A DNA stretch of 64,000 nucleotides. Origin: Didymella arachidicola (Eukaryota > Ascomycota > Dothideomycetes > Pleosporales > Didymellaceae). The stretch's first letter is position 1. Every line of letters begins with the position of its first letter. This document shows, piece by piece, positions 54,905-64,000 of this stretch. The notes under the pieces are model-generated. The model made no database searches and was not told the origin of the DNA. It was given only the letters and a program-made list of their open reading frames with translations. The position numbers were made by a program, and so were the translations under genes. The DNA is taken from assembly GCA_016630955.3 (NCBI GenBank), contig CM049999.1, positions 186,001 through 250,000 on the forward strand, given 5' to 3'.

Positions 54905-56049
54905 TCAAGCCCGTGCTGCCGCACTTACTACACTTTCGGTTCCTTGTCCCAGCTCCCAGTCACCGGCCTTAAACGTCTCAGCATTGCCAGCCATAGCCCT
55001 TCGGAGCGCCCACTCTTTAAAGGTTGGGTATGATTCTTGATGTTTCCCCAGAGGCTGCAGAGGCACGTCGTTATCCGGGCGTACAAAGTAAGCCAAACTG
55101 TATCTGGCATAAGCGTGCTGCTCGCCTGGCGGAGTAGAAACTCGATGGATGTTGCTCTTGTACTCGCCAGCAGACCATTTGACCATTGCGTCGCCAAGAT
55201 TGACCAGGCAGGTTTTAGGCACAGGTTTCACCCATTTCCAGCCAGCGGTCTGGCCGGGGATAAGATTATCTGGGATGTATAGCTGAAGTCCACCTATGGC
55301 GTTGAAAAGTACCGTAAGCGATCCCCAATCTGTATGAGCTTGGAGGTTCGCGCCTTCGCCCGCGGAGGCAGGACACTTCAACAACCGGACGTGGGTGCCG
55401 GAATTGTTGCTGTGACTGTGGAGTTTCGGAAGGTAATGCGGATTCGCAGGCTCAAGGCCCATGTCGGCGGAAAGGACATCAAGCAGTTCATTTGTTACAA
55501 ATCTGCCGAGGGACGCGAAGTTCCTCATCTGTGGAAAGGATGCGTGTAAGATGTCGTTGTACTTGGCCTTGGAGCGCCCAAAGCCCTCAAGGTCACCGCA
55601 GCCAATGTAGTACTGTTGATTGTTGTCTCTTCGTCCAGTCTTGTCAACAACCGACTTTCCTAGACCTTTGTAGCTACAAGAAGCTGAATTAGCTCTGGAT
55701 TGATCCAATGTTGATCCTTGGAGACGTACCCGAGTAGGCTGTCTCCATTAGCAAAGACGTCGTCTGCCAGAAGAACCTCGTCAGACAGACTAAATGTGTC
55801 TTTTGAAAGTTTGAACATCTCATTAGCACCAGCTAACAAGCGCATACCATCTGGAGTATCGGAAAGGTCAAGTCTGATGAAACCGACAGTTTTGCATGAG
55901 TCGATGATCGTACGAATTACTGCTGGGTCCCTGGCTAGTAGAGCCTTGAACGAAATGGATTCGAACTCGATAGATTCGAGGTCAGACGGAAAGGGCGGAA
56001 GCTTGTCATAGCCGTTGATAATATCTGGAGCAAAATCGAAGGCGGACAT
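54905..56049 (-). CDS. 2-oxoglutarate/Fe(II)-dependent dioxygenase (isopenicillin-N-synthase fold)
   Basis: Two exons, 56049-55730 and 55673-54905, joined through a 57-nt intron with a GGTACG donor, give 362 residues. The N-terminal DIOX_N-type domain (VIRTIIDSCKTVGFIRL) precedes the jelly-roll. Iron ligands are His220 and Asp222 (HTDWGS) and His283 (NIHRV); Arg297/Ser299 (ARYSLAYF) bind 2-oxoglutarate. All key residues are present, so it should be active in the cytosol, hydroxylating, desaturating or epoxidising a substrate. Placed between the YTP1-like and SDR genes, it is a likely tailoring enzyme for the polyketide. Divergent from the SDR, sharing a 747-bp promoter region. Confidence 0.92.
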
Positions 56050-56796
56050 CCTGACAGACTTCTAGTAATAGTAATGGTAGGGGATTTTGCGGTTCTTTGA
56101 GCTTCGATGACGTTGCTGAGATCTGGCAATCTCGTACAACGAGCAACTTCGACAAGGCGTTAATGTGGCGCACGATCTGCCCCATATCTATAGACATATA
56201 GACTGTGGAATCCCCGATTCAGATTCGGAGTTGATAATGTATGAGTAATTCAGTGATCTCGGCTAGGAAAGTCCCCGAAGCTGTCACGCCAGCATGGCTC
56301 ATGCACTGGTCGGACCGACTAAGTCCGGGCTGGGCGTCGCATAGTATTCGACCACAGGGACCTTATTTATTTTTTGTACAGACTATAATCTTGATTCATA
56401 ACAGCTGTTGCAACAATAAAGTATTATAGAATACGTAACACAACAAGCTTTCTTTAAAAGGAGTTTAGTAAATTTACAATGCTCTCGGCAAAGTCTATCT
56501 TTATACAGGTAATATTCAAATCAGTCGAATATTTAAAGCAACCTCAGTAGTAGATTTATTTTCAATACAAGTATCAAAGACATAAGCAACACTAAAGATG
56601 GTGCGTAGTAGTTTACCAAACTTAGGCTTACATCATTTCGTGGGCCGGCCGGCTCGTTTCAGCATTCAGGCCTCGGCTTCCGAGCTGTCTTGTGTTCGTC
56701 GAGAGCAGAGACTGGATAATCCTGATGCTCGCATTTCATATACATTAGCTCGGGGCGGGTTCTGAAAATAATTCAGGCTTTCGGCTCTCCAGCGTC
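56050..56796. promoter_or_regulatory. Divergent promoter region, oxygenase and SDR
   Basis: Separates two head-to-head cluster genes. Contains GGCCGGCCGG at 56643-56652, about 145 bp before the SDR start, and a TCGGACCGA element near 56310. The central part (56340-56620) is AT-rich. No gene seen. Confidence 0.5.
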
Positions 56797-57853
56797 ATGT
56801 CGTTATCCATACTTGATCTATTTTCAGTCAAAGGACTGGTTGCAGTCATCACAGGAGGTGGGACTGGAATAGGCCTCATGATAGCAAAAGCGCTGGAGCA
56901 TAACGGGGCCGTTGTTTACATTCTTGGACGCCGTGAAGAGGTTTTACGGACTGCCTGTGAGCAAACAAAGGTACCTCCAAGATCAAAATCTACATCTCAC
57001 AAGAACAATATCGCTGATTCATGTTATAGTTTGGTAACATCCGTTACATTGTAGCCGATGTCACAGATAAGACATCTCTGCAAAATGCAGTGGACATTGT
57101 ACATCGTGACGTTGGCTACATCAATCTGCTAGTCAATAACTCCGGTATCATTGGACGACGACACAACTCGCTTCCACGGCCGTCGCCATTCCCAGCACTT
57201 CCTGGAGCATTCATCAACACGGAGCCAGATAGCGACTTCACGACTGTTCGAGGCATTAGAGAATTTCTTTGGAAGGATGAACCAAGTGATTGGGGCCATG
57301 TATTCAACGTCAATGTGATGGGCATTTGGTTGACAACTGTTGCCTTCCTTGAGCTGCTCGATGCGGGGAACAAGAAGCGAAACTTCCCCGCAAAAAGCCA
57401 AATCATCACTGTTGGAAGTATTGGCGCATTCTCAAGGTTGGTTGGAGGAACTTCATTCTCTTACAACCCTAGTAAGGCGGCTGCAAACCATCTGGCCAAG
57501 ATGTTTGCGACAAATTTCGTGCAATGGGGCATTCGCGCGGTGAGTTCCTCCATACGAACATGACTGTCGGTCAGAATTACCCTCGCTGACTGGATTGATC
57601 CGATAAGAACGTGATTGCACCAGGTGTTTACCCTTCCGAGATATCCGCTGGCAGCAAGGGTTTGGACGAGAATAATCGAAGCCAGCTTCCACCTAGTATC
57701 CCTGCTTCTGAGATTCCACTGGAAAGCTTTGGGGAGGAAAGGGACATGGCGAGTACCGCCCTGTATCTTGCTAGCTCAGGTGGAAGATATCTTAATGGGT
57801 GCGTCATTGTGACAGATGGTGGCAGATTGGGAGTTTGCCCAGCGGTGGCTTAG
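56797..57853 (+). CDS. Short-chain dehydrogenase/reductase, cluster tailoring enzyme
   Basis: Three exons (56797-56970, 57030-57539, 57608-57853) give 309 residues. Classical SDR: cofactor loop TGGGTGIG at residues 19-26, NNSG at 94-97, Ser188, Tyr203 and Lys207 (YNPSK), and a C-terminal YLNGCVIVTDGG motif typical of ketoreductase-like members. GRRE after the second strand suggests NADP(H). An insert at about 100-140 (PSPFPALPGAFIN and following) is longer than in compact SDRs. Predicted to oxidise an alcohol or reduce a ketone on the polyketide; direction and substrate are unknown. Splice junctions keep the frame and the AxYLxSxGG region intact. Confidence 0.92.
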
Positions 57854-58054
57854 ATAAGAGAATATGAAACGATGCACTCAAAAATCCAAAGTTGGGCGAT
57901 GGTTTATCAGATAATTCTGTCGCTTTTATCAGTCACTTCGGGTGAGTTCCAAATATCTACAGACAACTTCTGCACAACATACGCAAGATACATGTCCAGC
58001 GCAAACTAAAAAGATAGATTACTAGATTTAAGCAGAGGTATCCATGCGCCGATT

Positions 58055-58696
58055 CTAGCAAAACTCAGACAAAAATCTTTTCAACGCCAGCCTGGTTTGC
58101 TTAGATGTTGGAATGCGGTGGAATGGAGAAGTATATGCCACTATGCGTCCATCTATATCTGCGCACCTTTCGGTAAGGCGGATGCAGCGATCTTCTGTGA
58201 CGATAGGATCCTCTGGGTTGATGAAATGAAGGATAGGAGTGTGAATCTTTTGTTCGTAAAAGCACTGTAACGCGGCATAGTGTTCCCGGTAGCCACTGTA
58301 AGAGACGACAAATCCGACGCGAGGATGTGCCGTGTTGAACGAAGAAGGCCGACTCTCTACTGGAAGCTCAAGAAGCCCAGCCATGATTGCAGCCAGTGCT
58401 CCGCCTTGAGAAAAACCTATAATGCCGTCGAATGGTCCATGTTGTTTTAACACCTTAGCCATGTGGCGAAGCGTGTCGTGTATGCGCTCCACGTTTTCCA
58501 AGGCGTTCGGATCCCACCATGAACGAGTAGGAATGCCGGACATGGTTTCGCCGGCTTGAAAGGGAGCTTCGACGTACACAATACGTGTTGTTGTTTTGAA
58601 GGTTTCGTGGATGACCTTTTCAACTGAAGTGGTCTCCGTCTTGAAAATGTCGACATTTTGCTGATAGCCGTGGAGAAGGAGGAGTGTACGCGACAT
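58055..58696 (-). CDS. FSH1/LovG-type serine hydrolase, probable polyketide-releasing thioesterase
   Basis: An intronless frame of 213 residues, the usual length of the FSH (family of serine hydrolases) group. An alpha/beta-hydrolase begins with LLLLHGYQQN at 5-14; the nucleophile is Ser96 in GFSQGG, the acid Asp163 in NPEDPIV, and His193 in PFHRIP. EAPFQ and SWWDP are also family features. In several fungal clusters such proteins (LovG and relatives) hydrolyse the finished chain from an HR-PKS that lacks its own thioesterase. It is head-to-head with the PKS across 630 bp, which supports that role. A general esterase is the alternative. Confidence 0.9.
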   Translation of the reverse strand: MSRTLLLLHGYQQNVDIFKTETTSVEKVIHETFKTTTRIVYVEAPFQAGETMSGIPTRSWWDPNALENVERIHDTLRHMAKVLKQHGPFDGIIGFSQGGALAAIMAGLLELPVESRPSSFNTAHPRVGFVVSYSGYREHYAALQCFYEQKIHTPILHFINPEDPIVTEDRCIRLTERCADIDGRIVAYTSPFHRIPTSKQTRLALKRFLSEFC

Positions 58697-59326
58697 CGTG
58701 TCGGGAAGAGTGAGAGGTAAGAACTTGACTTTTGCTTGCGCTGGATATCATGCTATACACGGCATTCTATTATAATGCCGTCTGAAGTCGAAGTCTGGTA
58801 AGGTACAATTTATTGACCCGACCACGAGGTTGCCGAAAGGCTCTATGCTCTGACTACACAATTCGAGATCAGGACACATTACCAATCCGATCATAGATTT
58901 TACATGTCAGGCAATATTGCGATTTCCTGTTCAATCAAAGTAGAATAGTAAACGCCATTCGTAGCTCTAGAACCACATACGCCAGTTTCGGTTCCCGAAA
59001 GCGGCGGCTCCTCGGCCTCAAAACTACGCTTCGGCTGGTTACATATGACGATTGCTATTGGTTCGCTTACAGCTTGGCGTGCAGTCTCTGGTAGCGAGGC
59101 AAGCGAGTAATGGTCACTCGTGTCGGGTGCCGATGCAGTGACCCAACGGACGTGAGGAAGTTGAGATATGTCTTTATCTTGTGAGGTATGATAGATTGAA
59201 CATAAATATACAGATCTCAACATGCTTGGGATCACTACCACTCTTCTTCTCTAGGTTCACAGTCTTCCGCCACATCATACCCAATCTTTTGTTTCCTACG
59301 GCGGTGGAATAGAACCAAAGTTCAGA
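58697..59326. promoter_or_regulatory. Bidirectional promoter, FSH hydrolase and HR-PKS
   Basis: A 630-bp spacer between divergent starts. Contains the inverted repeat ACGGCATT-N7-AATGCCGT and CGG/CCG-rich sequence near 59008-59022. Likely coordinates the two genes. Confidence 0.6.
58759..58781. promoter_or_regulatory. Perfect 8-bp inverted repeat ACGGCATT/AATGCCGT (candidate operator)
   Basis: The half-sites are separated by 7 bp and place CGG and CCG 15 bp apart, the arrangement of a dimeric Zn2Cys6 binding site. It lies 63 bp upstream of the hydrolase start. Candidate target of the regulator at 50291-51574. Confidence 0.45.
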
Positions 59327-62300
59327 ATGCCTTCCATATCCAGACCTATTGACTCTGCTGGTGCCGCATGGGGTGATCCGGAGCCCATTGCTATCGTTGG
59401 CATTGGTAAGCATCTTTCCAATATAGATGCGATTTGACCATCTGCTAATTGGGCGTAGGATGTCGATTTCCTGGTGAATCAGACTCTCCAGATGAGTTTT
59501 GGGATTTCCTTCTGCGTAAACAGTCAGCATTCTCCAGGCCGCCACTGTCACGTTTTAACATCGATGGTTTCCATTCCAAAAAGAGTAGTCCTGGTTCACT
59601 TCGGCCTGAAGGCGGATATTTCATTTCGGAGTCCCTTTTCGACTTCGACCCAGCTTTCTTCGGTCTCACCCGAAGTGAAGCATCTGCTATGGACCCTCAG
59701 CAGAGGAAACTTTTAGAATGTGTCTTTGAGGCGTTTGAGTCGGGCGGCATTCCCTTAGACCAAGTCTCCGGCTCCAACACTGGCTGTTATGTTGGAAATT
59801 TCACCTGGGATTACGGTCTCATGAACGTCAGAGATCACGATTACCCGAAACCCTACACGATGACCGGAGCTGGAGTCACAATTCTCAGTAATCGCATAAG
59901 CTATTTATTTAATTTGCAAGGCCCTAGGTCCGTTCACCGATGCCATAAGAGATGAATCTTGGGAGCTGAACAATGCTGACAAGTTTACAGCCTGACACTT
60001 GATACCGCATGCTCCTCATCTCTGTACGCCGTCCACGTCGCCGCTCGAGCCTTACAGAGCGGTGAGATCAATGCCGCCGTAGTAGGAGGCACAAATCTGA
60101 TGTTAGCTGTCGAGGTTCAGATGGCAACAGACAAGATGGGCGTCCTCTCACCCACATCCACCTGTCACACATTCAGCTCAGAGGCAGATGGATACGGTCG
60201 TGGCGAAGGAATCGGTGCGTTGTACCTCAAGAGGCTCTCCGATGCAATCCGTGACAATGATCCTATACGCGGGATCATCCGGGCAACGGCAGCCAACTCA
60301 AACGGAAAGACGAGTGGCATCACTCAACCCAGCGCCAAAGGACAAGAAGCTGTGATGCGAGAGGCTTATCGCTTTGCAAACCTTGACTTTGCCAGCACAT
60401 CTTACTTCGAATGCCATGGCACCGGTACCGCTGTCGGAGATCCCATTGAGACCAAAGGAATATCCAATGTGTTCCTACCGGACGGTACGCCTAGAGATTC
60501 ACTCCTCGTGGGAGCGGTCAAGACCAACATCGGCCACGGCGAGGCTTCTAGTGCCATGGCCAGTATCATCAAGGTTGTCATGGCTATGGAACGAGGCATT
60601 ATCCCGGCAACGATCGGTATCACATCATACAACCCTAAGATCGACTTTCGTGGCGGAAAGCTGCAGGTTGTGCAGGACAACATTGCGTGGCCTGAGGGCT
60701 TTCCCGTTCGTCGTGCGAGTGTGAACTCTTTCGGTTATGGAGGAGCAAACGCCCATGCCATCATCGAAGCTGCCGACTCGCTTGTTCCTGGTTACAAATC
60801 CTTCGTCCGGAAAGGGACCAAAGCACAAACGATTACATCGAATTTTGACATGATCGGTGTCAACGGATCCAGCGTACAATCTATGGAGCGTGAGGAGTTT
60901 CTCCTCCCCTTCTCCGCACATGACTTTCCCACCCTGAAAAATTCCCTGGCAAGCATCCGGGATGTGGCTGAGGAGTATGATGTTTCAGATCTTGCCTTTA
61001 CCCTGAGCGAACGCCGTTCTCGATTCTTTAATCGTGCGTATGCTGTCGTAAATCGGGATTCCCTAGTCGACGACTTGGACGATGCTGAAGTGGTCTATGG
61101 AAAACGCGGTAATGGAGCCAATATCGCCTTCATCTTCAACGGTCAGGGTGCGCAAAGCCCCCAAATGGGCAAGGAGTTGATGCTTCAGTTCCCCTCCTAC
61201 ATCGCAACTATTCGCAAGCTCGATAGTGTTCTTGCCAACCTGGGCGAAGACTCTCCGCTTTGGACGATCGAGGGGGCTCTTATGGAGCCAGCCGCGACCA
61301 GCCAGGTTCACAATGTAGAACTGTCTCAGCCTCTCTGTACTGCTGTTCAGATTGCTTTGGTCGATCTCTTGCAGTCATGGGGTGTGATGCCCCAGGCCTG
61401 CGTGGGGCACTCTTCTGGTGAGATAGGCTCTGCCTATGCCTCTGGTCTCTTGACCGCAGAAGAGGCTATTGTGTTTGCCTACTACCGCGGTTGGGCCGTC
61501 GGAAAGCTACAGAGCCAAGGTACCATGTTGGCTGTCGGTGCTAGCCCTGAAGAAGTTCAGCCTTTGCTCAGACCGGGCGTTCTCATCGCTTGTTACAACT
61601 CTCCCAATAGCGTCACCCTCAGTGGTGACTCGAAGCCAGTCTTGGAAGTCAAATCCGCACTAGAACAAGCAAAGATATTCGTGCGCGAAGTAAAGACCGG
61701 TGGCAGGGCATACCATTCACACCACATGAAGCAGGTTGGAACTACTTACGAGGAGCGCGCCGAGGCTGCTATTCGAAAGCTTCCAACCTCTGCAGCTTCG
61801 AATTCCAAACGACAGGCCACCTTCGTTTCTTCTGTGACTGGGAAGGTTATGGACAGTTCTTTCAAGCCAGGTGCATCGTACTGGCGCGCCAACCTTGAGT
61901 CGCCGGTTCGATTCACTACCGCAATGGCTACAATGCTTTCAACAGAAGAGTTGGGCGTCAACCACACCATTGAGCTTGGACCTCATTCCGCTTTAGCAGG
62001 TCCTCTACGACAGATCCGTGACAGCTTGGGCAGGTCCTCCAAGGAACTAGATTACTCTGCCACCTTGGTTCGTGGAGAGAGCTCGGTCACACGGCTACTT
62101 ACCACAGCCGGCGGCCTGTTCATCAAGGGCTACCCCATTGATCTTGGCCGTGTCAATGCTATTGAAACATCACAAAGAGGTGCTATCAGTCTCACGTATG
62201 GCAAGACGATCATCGATTTACCAAGATACTCTTGGAACTACACAGATACCAAGAACATGCGCCTAGAAAATCGGCCCAACAGTGAGGTCAGACACAGAAA

Positions 62301-64000
62301 GTTTCCTCATCACGACCTTCTGGGAAGCATCCTTCCCGGTGCTATGGACAGCCAAAGACAATGGAGGAACCTCTTGGATATCAAGAACTTTCCTTGGTTG
62401 GAAGAGCACAAGCTTGGCTCGCAGCCCGTTCTTCCAGCAACAGGGTATCTGGCTATTGCGGTAGAAGCTGCCAGGCAATACTTCCATGGTAGAGCAGAGC
62501 TCGATGGACCCTTCCGGTACTTCTTCCCTCACCTCACTATCAAAGCGGCCTTGAATCTTCTGCCGGCAGGAACCAGCCTTGAAGTTCTCACGAGCGTGAG
62601 GTTCAAGAAAGTCTCGGACTCGATCTCTTCCAAGCATGAGATCAGCTTTACCATTGCGTCGTGCTTCGAGTCTATATGGACAGAGCACTGCGTTGGCACT
62701 ATACAGCGCCAGGCTGTTGTCGACATTGAACCCATTTTTGATGAAACCTTACTGGCCGAGCCGAAGACCTCCCACACATGGTACAATGGTTTCAAGAAAA
62801 TCTCCTTGAATTACGGACCGCCGTTTGCTGGGCTGACGGATATCATGACCGATCCTGCATTGACACAGTGTGTGGCAACAACACCCATGCTCGCCGAAGG
62901 TGTCGACCCGCTAGACTCTGCCTATATCGTTCACCCAACGACAATGGATACTTGTGTTCAGGCAATTCTCATTGCCGCACACAAGGGATCCTTGAAAGAC
63001 CTGAACAGATCATTTGTCCCTGTAAGCATGGAGGGTGTTTCCATTTGGTCCATGCATGGCGGAGACATTCCATCCCTCCAGCCGGCATCTGGTAAAATCC
63101 TCGCAGACGGTACCGTGAGCAGTCTACGCGCACTGCATGGCTCCTGCCAGCTCCTTGTAAACGGAAACCCTGTCTTTGAAGCCAAGAAGATTAACAACAT
63201 CGTTTATGCTGAGGATCTTAATCCTGAACCAAAACTGAACCGACACCCGTACCTCCGCTGCCATTGGAAGCCTGATATCGAGAAGATCTCATCAGGAGGT
63301 CTGCAGAAGTTCTTCTCGGAACAGAAACCGTACAAAACGCCATATGTTGACGCTCTCCTCGATATCCTGGTCCATAAGTATCCTTCTATGGAGATTCTGA
63401 TTGCAGGTGCTGCAAATCCAGAGTTCTTGTACTCCATTCTGGAAGCAGATTCAACCATGAGACGTTTCAAATCCGTTTTGGCACTGACCACAGAACAGGA
63501 GCTGCCTTTCTTCGAGAAAGCTATCTCTACAACTCCCGCTATCGGCCAACTCCTTGGAGAGAACCTCGCCTTGGGTGAAAAGAAGATCGATCTCGCCATT
63601 GTAGATGCCCAGCAAGATCTTTCTGAGACCTTCTCCAGGTTGAAGCCGCTCCTGAGTGCTAGCGGACGCATTCTTCTGCACGGAAATCTGGAGCCGTCAA
63701 ATGGTTGGACTGCTCCCCTCCAAAATCTGGGATTGGAAGTTTTTACAAGCTTCTCGGAAGAGGGATCCTGGGCTGCTTTGATCAACACAGTGGAGTCACG
63801 CTCAGAACTTTCTTTGCCCGGATTAACGCTAGTCGCACGCTTGCCAGGCGCTGGGAACGTCTTGAGTGTTGCCAACGAGCTTTCAAAGCATTGCTCAGTT
63901 ATTGAAAGTACTTCTCTCGCCAATAGCAGTGTCGTCTGCAACAACAAAACCGTCGTTGTTCTTGCCGAGATGGATTGCAGCCTCTTCAATCAGTCGATGA
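59327..64000 (+). CDS. Highly reducing type I polyketide synthase (KS-AT-DH..., incomplete)
   Basis: Exons 59327-59405, 59459-59927 and 59991 onward; the frame is open to the right edge (about 1519 residues seen). Ketosynthase: GCRFPG, active Cys190 (DTACSSS), His325 (ECHGTGT), His365 (KTNIGH). Acyltransferase: FNGQGAQ, active Ser657 (GHSSGE), YHSHHM. Dehydratase: His989 in HKLGSQPVLPATG and Asp1169 in HPTTMD, both catalytic. This order, with a long region after DH, fits fungal HR-PKS, in which methyltransferase, enoylreductase, ketoreductase and carrier domains would follow outside the window. The start MPSISRPIDS lies 26 codons before GCRFPG, normal for the class. Cytosolic; uses malonyl-CoA and NADPH. 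The product is not predictable from sequence. Confidence 0.95.

Noticed and set aside
59474..63989. Alternate-frame ORFs over the PKS
   Set aside because: All lie out of frame with the KS-AT-DH reading frame, which stays open from 59991 to the window end.

Overview
The window looks like a filamentous ascomycete chromosome, probably a Pleosporales-type dothideomycete (inference). Evidence: genes with many 45-165 nt GT..AG introns, a hydrophobic-surface-binding-protein gene, an AflR-like regulator beside a highly reducing polyketide synthase (HR-PKS), fungal pogo/Fot1, Copia and Tad1-like elements, and repeats mutated by C-to-T changes at CpA (RIP-like). No RNA gene or CRISPR array was seen.

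Layout. 1-1815: 3' end of a P5B-type ATPase. 2923-3081: solo Copia LTR. 4239-5165: HsbA-like secreted protein. 6441-28528: a transposon belt of two pogo-like elements of one family (6441-8529, 8532-10678), a Tad1-like LINE carrying only nonsense mutations (10681 to about 15.9 kb), the 5' piece of a second LINE (to 16703), and six TA-flanked Fot1/pogo elements whose transposases end in a zinc knuckle (starting at 16706, 18565, 20451, 22315, 24223 and 26665). The last lies inside a Copia element (26467-33842, TSD GGGAA). 34062-35218: broken NLR-type/ankyrin gene. 35846-37858: MFS transporter with a probable frameshift. 38536-39861: ten-exon SDR gene.

40033-48308 is a very AT-rich nest bounded by one heavily mutated pogo element. 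Inside it are four copies of a 434-bp MITE family, a 517-bp solo LTR (TSD GGTAC), eroded transposase pieces, and an unmutated 1864-bp pogo element (45163-47026) that appears identical to the copy at 26665-28528. That element therefore moved after RIP last acted here.

49.3 kb to the right edge reads as a polyketide gene cluster: an AflR-domain fragment, an intact Zn2Cys6 regulator (50291-51574), a YTP1-like membrane protein (51897-53641), a 2-oxoglutarate/Fe(II) oxygenase (54905-56049), an SDR (56797-57853), an FSH1/LovG-type hydrolase (58055-58696), and a divergently transcribed HR-PKS (59327 to beyond 64000) with KS, AT and DH domains in view. Likely logic: the PKS builds a reduced chain, the hydrolase releases it, the oxygenase and SDR tailor it, and the Zn2Cys6 protein controls transcription. 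The product cannot be named from this window.
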